DNA of 42,274 nucleotides, taken from assembly GCA_946408125.1 (NCBI GenBank), contig CAMJQW010000018.1, forward strand, positions 1 to 42,274. The letters are read 5' to 3'. The position numbers were made by a program, and so were the translations under genes. Position 1 is the first letter of the stretch. The number at the start of each line of letters is the position of its first letter. Shown here one piece after another: positions 21,842-29,856 of the stretch. Source of the DNA: an uncultured Fibrobacter sp. Its GTDB lineage: Bacteria; Fibrobacterota; Fibrobacteria; Fibrobacterales; Fibrobacteraceae. The notes under the pieces are model-generated. The model had not been told where the DNA came from. It saw nothing but the letters and a program-made list of their open reading frames with translations, and did no database searches.

Positions 21842-23482
21842 TTAAGCCTCCTTGCCCGCCGGCCTGTAAGCCGCGAACCGGCGATTGTCATAAGCACGCT
21901 TCCAAGCGTCGACACCTTCGATATAACCGGACTCCACGCACTTCTGCAGGGAATCGTCCAGCGTAACACCCTGATCCTTCTGGCTGCTGATTGCGGCTGC
22001 GACCTGGGAAAGATCGCACTTGCGGATCATGTTCGCAACCGTCGAAGACACGCGCATCGCCTCGCAGGCGAGCACGAGTCCCTGGTTCTGCACCACAGGA
22101 ATCAAATGCTGAACAATGACGCCCTTGAGTTGGTCCGCGAGTGCGCAAGCAAAAGCAAGGCGGCCCGTCTCGGGCACGGACGCGAGCAAGCGGGAAAGAA
22201 GCGCATGAATGTTGTTTCCGCCCGTCACGGCAAACACGAGTGCGCCCGCATTGGCGGCCTGCAGGAGCAGGTTCAGTTCATCCATCGAAGTCAGGTGATC
22301 AAAGCATATCACGTCGGCGCCGTCGCGAATGGCAAGTTCAATGCCCACCGTACCGGAACGTACATGCAGGCCGACCTCTTTTTGCACAATCGCGCCATTC
22401 GGGTTCTGCAACAGGCGTTCGATAGGCCTTTCTATGGTCTGGATATAGCACTGACGGTTTGCCGCAATCGTCTCGGCAAATGTCGTCATAGTTGTCGAGC
22501 GGCCGCTGCAAGCGGAACCCGCGATAAGGATCAGGCCGCTCTGCAGTTCGGCAAACCGGCTGCAGAACGCCGGCAGATAAAGGTTCTCGAGCGTCGCGGA
22601 TTCCGTCTGGATGACACGAATCGAGATGTTCGGGACGACATCGTCCCAAGTCACCGTAATACGGGCGCGTCCGACACCGGCAAGGCCCATCGTCTTGCTG
22701 AAATTCTTGCCGACGGAAACCTTGTAGGCGTCCGCAAAACCTTCGGACGCTTCACCCAGCAAGTCCGTAAGGCGCGTCGTATCCAGAGCGTCTTCCGTCA
22801 CCGCGAACAGGTTACCGGACTGACGCATGATAATCTGGCGGTTCGGGAAGAGGTAGATGTCGGTCGTCCCGAACTTTCGGGCGTACGCGATAATCTTCTT
22901 CAGGTTCATCTTCGTCGTGAGAACCTCGGGAGCTTCCACGGCCTTACCTTCACCCGTCGCAAGCGCGAAGCGGCTCGGCAGTTCACCTTCTTCCGTGGAC
23001 TCCTCTTCCGATTCGTCCGTCTTGATTCCGATACTCGAAATGCTCGTCATCTCAAGACCCGAAACCGTTTCGACATCCATGTTGGACGAAGTCGCTTCGC
23101 CGAAAATGTTGTTGCCTTCAATCTGGAGCGTCGGCTCCTCGTCCTTGGGCTCCGCCTTTACGGGAGCGGGCGCTGCGGGCGTCGGAATGCCGACCGGCTT
23201 GATGGCCGGAATAGAAGTCGTCGAGCGGTTCGCCTTGGGAGCCTCCTGCGCGGCAGGTTGTGCCGCCGGTTCCGGAGCCTTCGCAGCAGCAGCGTTCTTT
23301 TCTTCCAGATTCTTGACAAAGGCAAGCACCTTCTCATAAACAGCCTGCTGCAAGAGACCCGCATTGACAAGCGCCTGTCCAATGTCGGTCGTATCCGTTA
23401 TCTCGCCCCAATGGGCGTTCACCTGGTCCTCGGACACCATCTTGTTGTGAACGAGAACCTTTGCCATATACTGATTTCTCAT
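21842..23482 (-). CDS. PilT-like ATPase paralog A with lost Walker A lysine
   Basis: A 546-residue protein. The N-terminal part (1-60) resembles the small helical domain in front of GspE/PilB-type ATPases. A Pro/Ala/Glu-rich linker (about 65-185) follows, then a PilT-like core (190-530). The P-loop is GSACSGRST (322-330): Arg328 replaces the nucleotide-binding Lys. The Walker B region DVICFDHL (390-397) lacks the catalytic Glu, and the His box is AVTGGNN. It therefore looks like a pseudo-ATPase. The start overlaps the ABC permease stop by 4 bases (ATGA). The order and spacing with copy B suggest a structural partner role; this is inferred. Confidence 0.75.
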   Translation of the reverse strand: MRNQYMAKVLVHNKMVSEDQVNAHWGEITDTTDIGQALVNAGLLQQAVYEKVLAFVKNLEEKNAAAAKAPEPAAQPAAQEAPKANRSTTSIPAIKPVGIPTPAAPAPVKAEPKDEEPTLQIEGNNIFGEATSSNMDVETVSGLEMTSISSIGIKTDESEEESTEEGELPSRFALATGEGKAVEAPEVLTTKMNLKKIIAYARKFGTTDIYLFPNRQIIMRQSGNLFAVTEDALDTTRLTDLLGEASEGFADAYKVSVGKNFSKTMGLAGVGRARITVTWDDVVPNISIRVIQTESATLENLYLPAFCSRFAELQSGLILIAGSACSGRSTTMTTFAETIAANRQCYIQTIERPIERLLQNPNGAIVQKEVGLHVRSGTVGIELAIRDGADVICFDHLTSMDELNLLLQAANAGALVFAVTGGNNIHALLSRLLASVPETGRLAFACALADQLKGVIVQHLIPVVQNQGLVLACEAMRVSSTVANMIRKCDLSQVAAAISSQKDQGVTLDDSLQKCVESGYIEGVDAWKRAYDNRRFAAYRPAGKEA

Positions 23483-24288
23483 AGGAAATCCCTCCGGCTA
23501 AACCACCAGCTTGCAACCGCGAGGAACAATCCCACATAACCGATTGCATACACCGTATTCCAGAACAAGTACATATCCGGGAGCGCAAGCCCGTGAACGA
23601 CATAGCTCGTCACGTTATAGCGGTAGAGTCCCGGGAAAACCGCGTGAATCACGATTGCCATCTTTTCAAACAACGCCGTGGAGGCATCCCCCATCTCGCC
23701 CATGCGGCTCGCGAACCGCACCTGCTCCAACAGTTCATTGCTCAAGTGCCCTGCAAAGTAGACGCCCAGCGTAAAGAGCGCGGAAAGCACCGTGCTGCTG
23801 AAACTGCTGAACAGGAGCGCCACCGCAATGACTACCGCCATCTCGCAGAAAATGAGGTAGATCGCAAGGAGCAGGCTCGCTGTCGGCTCCGCGTTCGTCA
23901 AGAAAAGCATCACATAATAGATGGCGGTCAGGAGCGTCAGGTGGACGGCAACCACCGCCAGGAGCCCGAAATACTTGCCCACGATGAACGTGACACGGCT
24001 AATCGGTTTTGAAAGCAGAGTGAGCACCGTGCGCCGCTGGATTTCTTTCTGAACGAGACTGATGCCCACGAAAATCGAAATCAGGAGCCCGGAAAGGCTC
24101 ATCACCGAAAGCGTGGTGGACTTTATCACGTAAGCACGGTCAAACACAGACCATTCGCCGAGAACGATGCTGAACAGCGTGAGCGCAATGGCGAGGAACA
24201 CGATGTTATAGAGAATCTTGTCACGAATAGATTCACGGAAAGTATTATGCGCAATAATGGCAATATGTTTAAGCGTCTGCACGGGCAA
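23479..24288 (-). CDS. ABC-2 type transporter permease
   Basis: A 269-residue inner-membrane protein with about six transmembrane helices, of the NosY/ABC-2 permease type. It opens with ARK-like cytosolic sequence (TFRESIRDKILYNIVFLAIAL), and the conserved segment EIQRRTVLTLLSKPISRVTFIVGKYFGL marks the coupling helix. It pairs with the ATPase encoded just upstream, overlapping it by 20 bases, and its end overlaps the PilT-like A start. Such pairs export lipids, polysaccharides or peptides, or assist envelope assembly; the substrate is not evident. Confidence 0.87.
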   Translation of the reverse strand: MPVQTLKHIAIIAHNTFRESIRDKILYNIVFLAIALTLFSIVLGEWSVFDRAYVIKSTTLSVMSLSGLLISIFVGISLVQKEIQRRTVLTLLSKPISRVTFIVGKYFGLLAVVAVHLTLLTAIYYVMLFLTNAEPTASLLLAIYLIFCEMAVVIAVALLFSSFSSTVLSALFTLGVYFAGHLSNELLEQVRFASRMGEMGDASTALFEKMAIVIHAVFPGLYRYNVTSYVVHGLALPDMYLFWNTVYAIGYVGLFLAVASWWFSRRDFL

Positions 24289-25192
24289 TCTCCTCCGTCA
24301 AGATGTCTTCAAGACTCGGACGTTTGTGGTCCATCTTCTCAACAGCAATTCCATTTGCAAGGCAGTAGGAAAGCAGGCGGTCGCGGGCGGCATCATCTTC
24401 GCAGACGAATTCCTCGGGATGGCCCGTCAGAGAAACTCCCTGCGGCAAATCTTCGCCGAGAATCGCCTTGCGCGTGCGGACGTGGTATTCGACCCCGCAG
24501 GACTCCGTAATCTCATCCACAGTCCCTTCGCGCACAATCTTGCCATCCACAATCATCGCGACCTTGTGGCTGATGCTTTCCACGTCGCTGAGCAGGTGGC
24601 TCGAATAGAAAATCGTGACACCGTCGCGGTTCAACTGCTGGATGGCCTCGCGCACGTCGCGCCTACCCATCGGGTCGAGCCCGCTCATCGGTTCGTCAAG
24701 AATCAACAGCTTCGGCTTGCCAAGGATTGCCTGCGCAATGCCCACGCGCTGCATCATGCCCTTGGAGTACGAACGCAGGCGGCGGTCGATCCAGTCCTTG
24801 TTCGCATGCAAGAGTTCGAGCGCCCAGCCGATACGCTTGTCCAGTTCGGCACCGTCAAGCCCGACGAGCTTGCCGTAAAAACGCAACAGTTCGCGTCCCG
24901 TGAGGTAATCATAAAAATAGGGCTGTTCCGGAGAGTAACCAATAAAGCGGCGGCTCTTCACGTCGCGCGGGGAAATCCCGTTCACGAGCACCTTGCCCGA
25001 ATCAAAATTCAGAAGACCCGTCAAGACCTTGATGGTCGTAGACTTTCCGGCACCGTTCGGGCCGATAAAGCCGTACACCTGACCCGGCTCCACGCTAAAA
25101 CTCACATCCTTGAGCGCAAGCTTCGGCTTCATCAAGAAGCCGCTCCTATACGTCTTGTGCAAATGCTCAATCTGTATCATAAAGTCACTCAC
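24269..25192 (-). CDS. ABC transporter ATP-binding protein
   Basis: A 307-residue ATPase that powers the adjacent permease. Walker A GPNGAGKST (about residues 44-52), Q-loop SPEQPYFYD, a signature sequence read as SKGMMQR (replacing LSGGQ, as in many ABC-2 ATPases), Walker B LLILDEP, D-loop SGLDP and a switch His (SSHLL). A C-terminal regulatory extension of about 85 residues follows. The GTG at 25192 overlaps the stop of the upstream small gene (GTGA); an alternative ATG lies at 25180. Confidence 0.92.
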   Translation of the reverse strand: MSDFMIQIEHLHKTYRSGFLMKPKLALKDVSFSVEPGQVYGFIGPNGAGKSTTIKVLTGLLNFDSGKVLVNGISPRDVKSRRFIGYSPEQPYFYDYLTGRELLRFYGKLVGLDGAELDKRIGWALELLHANKDWIDRRLRSYSKGMMQRVGIAQAILGKPKLLILDEPMSGLDPMGRRDVREAIQQLNRDGVTIFYSSHLLSDVESISHKVAMIVDGKIVREGTVDEITESCGVEYHVRTRKAILGEDLPQGVSLTGHPEEFVCEDDAARDRLLSYCLANGIAVEKMDHKRPSLEDILTEEIARADA

Positions 25193-25452
25193 TTCTTGCC
25201 CCCAAACGCACGTTCTTCGGCTTCCTCGATCTCGCGACGGCGGCGTTCCGCCTTCTCTTTCTTGTTGATAAAGAAGTATATGACCGCTCCCACCAGGTAA
25301 ACGGCGATGCCCGAATAGAAAATGGGATTGATGGAAGTTCCCTCCAGTCCGGGGAACACGTTCAAAATCAAGCTATGGCCGAACAGGCTCAACAGCACCA
25401 GCACAAAGCCGAGCGCCCGGAGCACGTATGTCACGATGACCAATTTTCGCAT
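25189..25452 (-). CDS. Small two-helix membrane protein
   Basis: An 87-residue protein with two hydrophobic segments (about 6-30 and 42-62) and a highly charged C-terminal tail (NKKEKAERRRREIEEAEERA). Ribosome site GAGG lies 8 bases before the ATG. It leads the six-gene operon and is translationally coupled to the ABC ATPase. It may be an accessory subunit of the transporter or of the PilT-like ring, but I do not recognise a family. Confidence 0.7.
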   Translation of the reverse strand: MRKLVIVTYVLRALGFVLVLLSLFGHSLILNVFPGLEGTSINPIFYSGIAVYLVGAVIYFFINKKEKAERRRREIEEAEERAFGGKK

Positions 25453-25463
25453 AGGTATACCTC

Positions 25464-25485
25464 AAAAACAGCACCTTTCGGGTGC
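25464..25485 (-). terminator. Second terminator-like hairpin downstream of the YidE-type gene
   Basis: On the minus strand GCACC and GGTGC pair around CGAAA (25471-25485), followed by TGTTTTTG. It lies directly ahead of the ribosome site of the small membrane protein gene, so it may instead act as an attenuator of the six-gene operon. Confidence 0.5.
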
Positions 25486-25523
25486 ATCCGTCTTTTCAAG
25501 AAAAATACACAATTATCCGGGAA

Positions 25524-25554
25524 AAAGACTTGCCCGATTCCTAGAAATCGGGCA
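25524..25554 (-). terminator. Terminator of the YidE-type transporter gene
   Basis: A perfect 9-bp stem, TGCCCGATT/AATCGGGCA (25531-25554), with a 6-base loop. On the minus strand it is followed by AGTCTTTTT. It begins 12 bases after the stop. Confidence 0.8.
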
Positions 25555-25566
25555 AAATGAGGCTTA

Positions 25567-27246
25567 TCAGAGCGACAAAAGCAATATCGCGAGCACCTGG
25601 CCGCTCAGAATCCTGAGCAACATGGTTAGCGGGTAGACCGAGGCGTATCCCACATTCACCGCATCGCTCTCCGCCTGGCTGTTCGCAAAGGCGAGCGCAG
25701 GCGGGTCCGTCATGGCACCGGCGAGCACGCCACAGAGCGAAAGGTAGTTCACCTTGAACGCGAAATGACCGACGCACGCCATGATGGCAAGCGGCAGGAA
25801 TGTGATGAGGGAAGCCAGTCCCATATAGTAGAGCCCGTCACCATTCAGGAGAACGTCAAAGAACCTGATACCGGCATTCAGACCCACGCAACTGAGGAAA
25901 AGCGTGAGACCGAATTCGCGGAGCATCAAGTTCGCGCTGTTCGCCATGAAGAAGTTGAGCGGACCAATCTTGCGTTTGCGGCTCAGGAGGATTGCGACAA
26001 TGAGCGGGCCGCCGGCCAGGCCGAGCTTGAGCGGGGTGGGCATACCCGGAATGGCAAACGGGATGCTCCCGACAACCACGCCGAGGAAGATTCCCAGGAA
26101 CGCGGGCAGAATCTCAGGATGGTCAAGCGCCGTCAGCGAGTTGCCCAGTTCATTCGTCACCGCCTCAATACCTTCCGCAGGGCCGACAATCATTAACTTG
26201 TCCGCAAACTTGATGCGCAAATCGAGGCGTCCCGTGAACTTGAATTCTCCGCGGGTCACGCGACTCACGTTCACGCCATAGCGTTCCGCCAGGGCAAGCG
26301 AACCGATCGTGTGGCCAAGAACCTTCTTATTCGTCACGAGCACCGTCTTTACCTGGATGGGCTTTGCCGAGTTGGAGGCGAACTTGGTAATGGGAGTCTC
26401 TAACCTTTTGCCGATAATCTTTTCCATAGCGGCAATAGCATCGGGCATTCCCACCAGATGAACCATATCGCCGCGTTCAATGACGGTCGAACCCTTCGGG
26501 GTAAAGATATTGCCGTCACGCAGCAAGCGCGTCACCACGACGCCGCTCGAAACCAGGTTCGGGATTTCCTTCAGCTGGATTCCATACAAATTCTGGTTAT
26601 CGACCGTAAGGCTGCAGGATTCGATTTCCCAGGAGGTCGCCGCGATTTCGGCCGCATAGTTTTCTGCAGCCTTGCTTGGATTCTGCTTGAGAACAACGCG
26701 TACGAGAATCATCACGAGGATAATGCCGATGACACCGAACGGGTAGGCAACCGCATACCCGATGCCCGGAAGGGACGCATCCACGCCGACGGCAGCAAAG
26801 GCCGAGTTCGCCGCACCGAGGGACGGCGTGTTCGTCACAGCTCCGCAGAGCATCCCGACAAGCACGGGAACGTTGTCATGCATGCCGGTAAAGAAGTAGA
26901 GGCAGAGCGTCACCACGACACCGAGCAGCACGATTCCCACCGAAAGCACGTTGAGCACGAGCCCGTGGCGGCGGATAGAATCCATGAATCCCGGACCCAC
27001 CTGCATGCCGATCGTGTAGACAAACAGGATAAGACCGAATTCTTGAACAAAGTGGAGAACGTTACCTTCGACACGCAGGCCGAGGTGCCCGAAAAGGATG
27101 CCCACGAAGAGCGCGCCCGCTCCGCCAAGGCCAATCCCCTTGACCCTAACCTTGCCGAGCATGAGGCCGATAGCTGCGGTAAGCGCAATCGCTATGACCT
27201 GTTGCCCGACCGAGGGCTTTGTAAATAGATCTATTAGCCAAGTCAT
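25567..27246 (-). CDS. YidE/AspT-type putative transporter
   Basis: A 559-residue inner-membrane protein of the aspartate:alanine exchanger (AAE) superfamily. Two membrane blocks (about 15-185 and 375-559) flank two central TrkA-C (RCK_C) regulatory domains (about 205-370, with VVTRLLRDGNIFTPKG and ERGDMVHLVGM). Family motifs include GLILFVYTIGMQVGPGF and CGAVTNTPSL in the first half, and REFGLTLFLSCVGLNAG and GAMTDPPALAFAN in the second. The exchanged substrate is unknown for the YidE branch. A single gene with its own terminator. Confidence 0.88.
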   Translation of the reverse strand: MTWLIDLFTKPSVGQQVIAIALTAAIGLMLGKVRVKGIGLGGAGALFVGILFGHLGLRVEGNVLHFVQEFGLILFVYTIGMQVGPGFMDSIRRHGLVLNVLSVGIVLLGVVVTLCLYFFTGMHDNVPVLVGMLCGAVTNTPSLGAANSAFAAVGVDASLPGIGYAVAYPFGVIGIILVMILVRVVLKQNPSKAAENYAAEIAATSWEIESCSLTVDNQNLYGIQLKEIPNLVSSGVVVTRLLRDGNIFTPKGSTVIERGDMVHLVGMPDAIAAMEKIIGKRLETPITKFASNSAKPIQVKTVLVTNKKVLGHTIGSLALAERYGVNVSRVTRGEFKFTGRLDLRIKFADKLMIVGPAEGIEAVTNELGNSLTALDHPEILPAFLGIFLGVVVGSIPFAIPGMPTPLKLGLAGGPLIVAILLSRKRKIGPLNFFMANSANLMLREFGLTLFLSCVGLNAGIRFFDVLLNGDGLYYMGLASLITFLPLAIMACVGHFAFKVNYLSLCGVLAGAMTDPPALAFANSQAESDAVNVGYASVYPLTMLLRILSGQVLAILLLSL

Positions 27247-27253
27247 TGTTAAA

Positions 27254-27274
27254 AAATGCGAAATGTGAGATGTG
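27254..27274. repeat. Second ATGTG-type simple repeat
   Basis: Plus-strand units ATGCGAA, ATGTGAG and ATGTGAA occur in tandem with a 7-base period between a TIGR02145 lipoprotein stop and the YidE-type start. The composition is like the spacer at 1338-1374. Confidence 0.45.
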
Positions 27275-27305
27275 AAATGAAGTTCTAAATAAATATAACT
27301 TCGAA

Positions 27306-27872
27306 TTATTCTTTCACGCAGCGGACGGAGGCGGCGATACTCTTGTTGAAGTGCTCATAGGACACGGCAGAGTCGGTGGCGCGCACAAGGAAAGCCCTGG
27401 AATCGTCATAGCCTTCCTTGGTCCAGAAGCTTGCGCTCATGCCCTTGTCGGCGAAGTTGCCATCATAGTACCTGAAACCACCGAGTACCATCTTGAAGCC
27501 GTCGGCGTTCCTGAGTTCTGCCGTAGAAGCGGAGCCAAAGGCGTTCTTGAAGTCATCCTGCGAAGGAAGCGTCCAGCCGTTGGGGCACAGGCCGTTGTTC
27601 GCCGCGTTCCAGGTATAGAGGCGGCCCATGGCTTCGCAGTTCGCATGGTCGTTAGCATAACAGACGCTCGAGTCGGGCACGTAAACGACAAGGTTCTCGG
27701 CCATCCAGACTTTCCCGCCCATATCGACGGTCCTGTAAGTCTTTTCGGGGCAAGTGAGCGAGTGCGCATTTCCGTCGTAGCTGCAGTTGCGGTTGTCGTT
27801 GCAGGCGGTAAGGGCCACGGCGGCGGTCAGGGTGATGGTTGCAATGGCGATGGACTTGTAAATCCGGTTCAT
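27306..27872 (-). CDS. Lipoprotein with Fibrobacter major paralogous domain (TIGR02145)
   Basis: A 188-residue predicted lipoprotein (lipobox Cys24, ALTAC). The domain shows the family pattern: TYRTVDMGGKVWMAENLVVYVPDS, YANDHANCEAMGRLYTWNAA, GLCPNGWTLPSQDDF, a central strand region and the closing SVRCVKE. This family is expanded in Fibrobacter and belongs to the FGE-sulfatase-like or lectin-like surface proteins; its biochemical role is unknown. AGGAG lies ahead of the ATG. It is divergent from the LysR gene. Confidence 0.9.
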   Translation of the reverse strand: MNRIYKSIAIATITLTAAVALTACNDNRNCSYDGNAHSLTCPEKTYRTVDMGGKVWMAENLVVYVPDSSVCYANDHANCEAMGRLYTWNAANNGLCPNGWTLPSQDDFKNAFGSASTAELRNADGFKMVLGGFRYYDGNFADKGMSASFWTKEGYDDSRAFLVRATDSAVSYEHFNKSIAASVRCVKE

Positions 27873-27937
27873 GATAGACTCCTGTGTTTTTGCCTTTTGG
27901 CAAGTTTTTTCATTTTTCCACCCAAAAAATTAAAAAC

Positions 27938-27987
27938 AAATATTGATAATGTCTAATAAATTGTTTATATTATTTTCATCAATATTT
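27938..27987. promoter_or_regulatory. Inverted repeat between the lipoprotein and LysR genes
   Basis: AAATATTGAT (27938-27947) and ATCAATATTT (27978-27987) are perfect 10-base inverted arms, 40 bases start to start, in an AT-rich region just upstream of the LysR gene. Position and AT richness suit an autoregulatory site. Confidence 0.4.
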
Positions 27988-28012
27988 TTTATGAAACCCC
28001 AAAGAGGCCCCT

Positions 28013-28900
28013 ATGGAACTGACCCACATCAAGTACTTTCTGGAAGTCGCCCGAACCGAACACGTGACCCAGAGTGCCAGGAACCTGTGCATCGTGCAAC
28101 CCGCGCTGACACACGCCATCCACAAGCTCGAAGACGAACTGGGCGTAAAGCTGTTCAAGACCAGCGGCAGAAACATCAAGCTCACCGAAGCGGGCGACTA
28201 CTTCTACAAGAAAGTAAAGCCGCTCTACGAGGACATCGAGGCCTTGCCGGCACGCCTCCGCGCCAAATCCGACAAGCAGGCCGTGACCATAAGCGTGAAG
28301 GTGCTGGCCGCATCATCGTTCGTGGCGAACGCCATCATCCAGTACAAAAAGAAGACTCCGGGAATCCGCTTCTACCTCGTGCAAAAAGAAGAATCCACCC
28401 TCTACGACATTTGCGTGCAGACCTTCGCGGAATACCGACCGCAGGACAATCCCGACGAAGAAGTCTTCGTATGCTCCGAAGAAATCTTCCTCGCCGTACC
28501 CAATACGCCGCAATACAAGAAACGCGACAGCATATCGCTCCATGAGCTGGGCGACACGGACTTTATCGGCCTGTACGGTTCCAAGCAGCTGCACAAGATC
28601 TGCAGCGATTACTGCGACCGCATCGGATTCAAGTCCCACGACATCTTCGAGAGCGATAACGCGCTCGTTGTCAAGGACGCCATCGCGAGCGGCCTCGGCG
28701 TCGGGTTCTGGCCCGAGTTCTCGTGGGGCAAGGTGGACAGCCGCAAGATCCGCCTGCTGAAAATCACCGATGCCGACTTCAAGCGCGACATCGTGGTCAC
28801 TTACCGCCGTATCAAGCAGGACAACTCCCACCTGGAAAAGTTCTACAAGTTCATTGTCGGGCAGCTCTCCAAAAAGATGGGCCCCGGCAAAGCGGAATAA
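28013..28900 (+). CDS. LysR-family transcriptional regulator
   Basis: A 295-residue LTTR. N-terminal winged helix (1-60: LTHIKYFLEVARTEHVTQSARNLCIVQPALTHAIHKLE, with GVKLFKTSGRNIKLTEAG), linker helix, then an effector-binding domain (about 90-290) with VSVKVLAAS-like and ASGLGVGFWPEF segments. The effector is unknown. It is divergent from a TIGR02145 lipoprotein gene, a common target layout, with an inverted repeat between them. AGAGG precedes the ATG. Confidence 0.92.
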   Translation: MELTHIKYFLEVARTEHVTQSARNLCIVQPALTHAIHKLEDELGVKLFKTSGRNIKLTEAGDYFYKKVKPLYEDIEALPARLRAKSDKQAVTISVKVLAASSFVANAIIQYKKKTPGIRFYLVQKEESTLYDICVQTFAEYRPQDNPDEEVFVCSEEIFLAVPNTPQYKKRDSISLHELGDTDFIGLYGSKQLHKICSDYCDRIGFKSHDIFESDNALVVKDAIASGLGVGFWPEFSWGKVDSRKIRLLKITDADFKRDIVVTYRRIKQDNSHLEKFYKFIVGQLSKKMGPGKAE

Positions 28901-28912
28901 AATCCATTCACG

Positions 28913-28942
28913 AAAAAAGCCCCCGATCGGTTGGTCGGGGGC
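28913..28942 (-). terminator. Terminator of the GGGP-synthase-like gene (minus strand)
   Basis: GCCCCCGA and TCGGGGGC pair (28919-28942) around an 8-base loop. On the minus strand TTTTTTC follows. The plus side lacks a clean T run, so the LysR gene uses it less well. Confidence 0.8.
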
Positions 28943-28963
28943 AAAATTGTATTACGAAGCTTT

Positions 28964-29719
28964 TCAGCCTTTCACGTGGATCGCAGCAGCGAATTCTTTC
29001 AAGAGGGCAGGGTCTTCGACCTTCTCCCACAGCGTTCCGGTCACGATGATGTTCGCGCCTGCAGCCACGCGGATGGCGGCCGTCTGCGGGTCCTTGATTC
29101 CACCGCCGGTAATAATCGTCATCTCGGTCGCCTTGCGGGTGTAAGCGATATGCTCAACGGGTACGGGCTCTTCGGCGCCGCTGCCTGCTTCCAGGTACAC
29201 GTAGCGCATGCCCATGAGTTCTGCCGCGATGGAGTTCACCATGCTGAGCTTCGGCTTGTTCGCGGGCACGGGCATGGTTCCGCTGATGTATTCCACCGTC
29301 GTACGCTTGCCGCTGTTGATGAGCTGGTAGGCCGTCGGGATGGCTTCCATGTTGAGCGCACGCACGAGCGCACCACCGCGCACCTGTTCGTCAATCAGGT
29401 AGTTCGGGTTGCGACCGCTCACGAGGGTCATGAAGAGCATCGCGTCGAAACCGGGAACGACCTGCGAGGCTCCACCCGGGAAAAGAACCACAGGCAGGTC
29501 CACCGCCGCCTTGAGGGCAGCCACCTGCTTGGGGAGCGTGAAGTTCCCGAGGTACGAACCGCCCACGAGCAAGAGGTCGGCACCGTTCTCGGCGGCCATC
29601 GAACCCGCCTTCACGAAAGCGGCCTCGTCCGATGTATCGGGGTCAAGCAGCACCGCAAAAAGCGCACCGCGTTTTTCGATTTCCGCATTCAAGCGGAGTT
29701 CGGTCTTCCCAGGTTTCAT
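28964..29719 (-). CDS. Geranylgeranylglyceryl/heptaprenylglyceryl phosphate synthase family protein (PcrB-like)
   Basis: A 251-residue TIM-barrel prenyltransferase that joins a polyprenyl diphosphate to glycerol-1-phosphate, the ether-forming step of archaeal-type lipids. Motifs: LLDPDTSDEAAF at the first strand, LLLVGGSYLG, VLFPGGASQVV, then YLEAGSGAEEPV and the phosphate-binding IITGGGIKDP and NIIVTGTLWEK. It resembles the group II enzymes of Bacteroidetes and related phyla. ATG at 29719 is chosen (AAGGAT upstream) over TTG at 29725. Whether the product enters membrane lipids is unknown. Glycerol-1-phosphate dehydrogenase is not in the window. A strong terminator follows. Confidence 0.85.
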   Translation of the reverse strand: MKPGKTELRLNAEIEKRGALFAVLLDPDTSDEAAFVKAGSMAAENGADLLLVGGSYLGNFTLPKQVAALKAAVDLPVVLFPGGASQVVPGFDAMLFMTLVSGRNPNYLIDEQVRGGALVRALNMEAIPTAYQLINSGKRTTVEYISGTMPVPANKPKLSMVNSIAAELMGMRYVYLEAGSGAEEPVPVEHIAYTRKATEMTIITGGGIKDPQTAAIRVAAGANIIVTGTLWEKVEDPALLKEFAAAIHVKG

Positions 29720-29742
29720 AATCAAATCCTTCGTTCACGAGC

Positions 29743-29754
29743 GGAACATGTTCC
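29743..29754. promoter_or_regulatory. 12-base palindrome in a divergent promoter region
   Basis: GGAACATGTTCC is a perfect palindrome between the GGGP-synthase-like gene (24 bases away) and the GSCFA gene. A small hairpin-like ATGCC/GGCAT follows at 29772-29787. Possible operator; no regulator known. Confidence 0.3.
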
Positions 29755-29856
29755 ATAAAGATACAATATTTATGCCCCCGAAGGCATAACTCAACATATT
29801 TTGCAGCACAAAAGGTGATTTTATTCACTGCGTCTATCTTTACCTATATTTAAGGC

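Noticed and set aside
22106..23539. Long open frame antisense to PilT-like paralog A.
   Set aside because: Arg-rich shadow translation with no motifs; the minus-strand gene has clear family features and operon overlaps.
24218..25300. Open frame of 360 codons antisense to the ABC ATPase gene.
   Set aside because: Shadow of a gene with all ABC motifs; no ribosome site or family resemblance.
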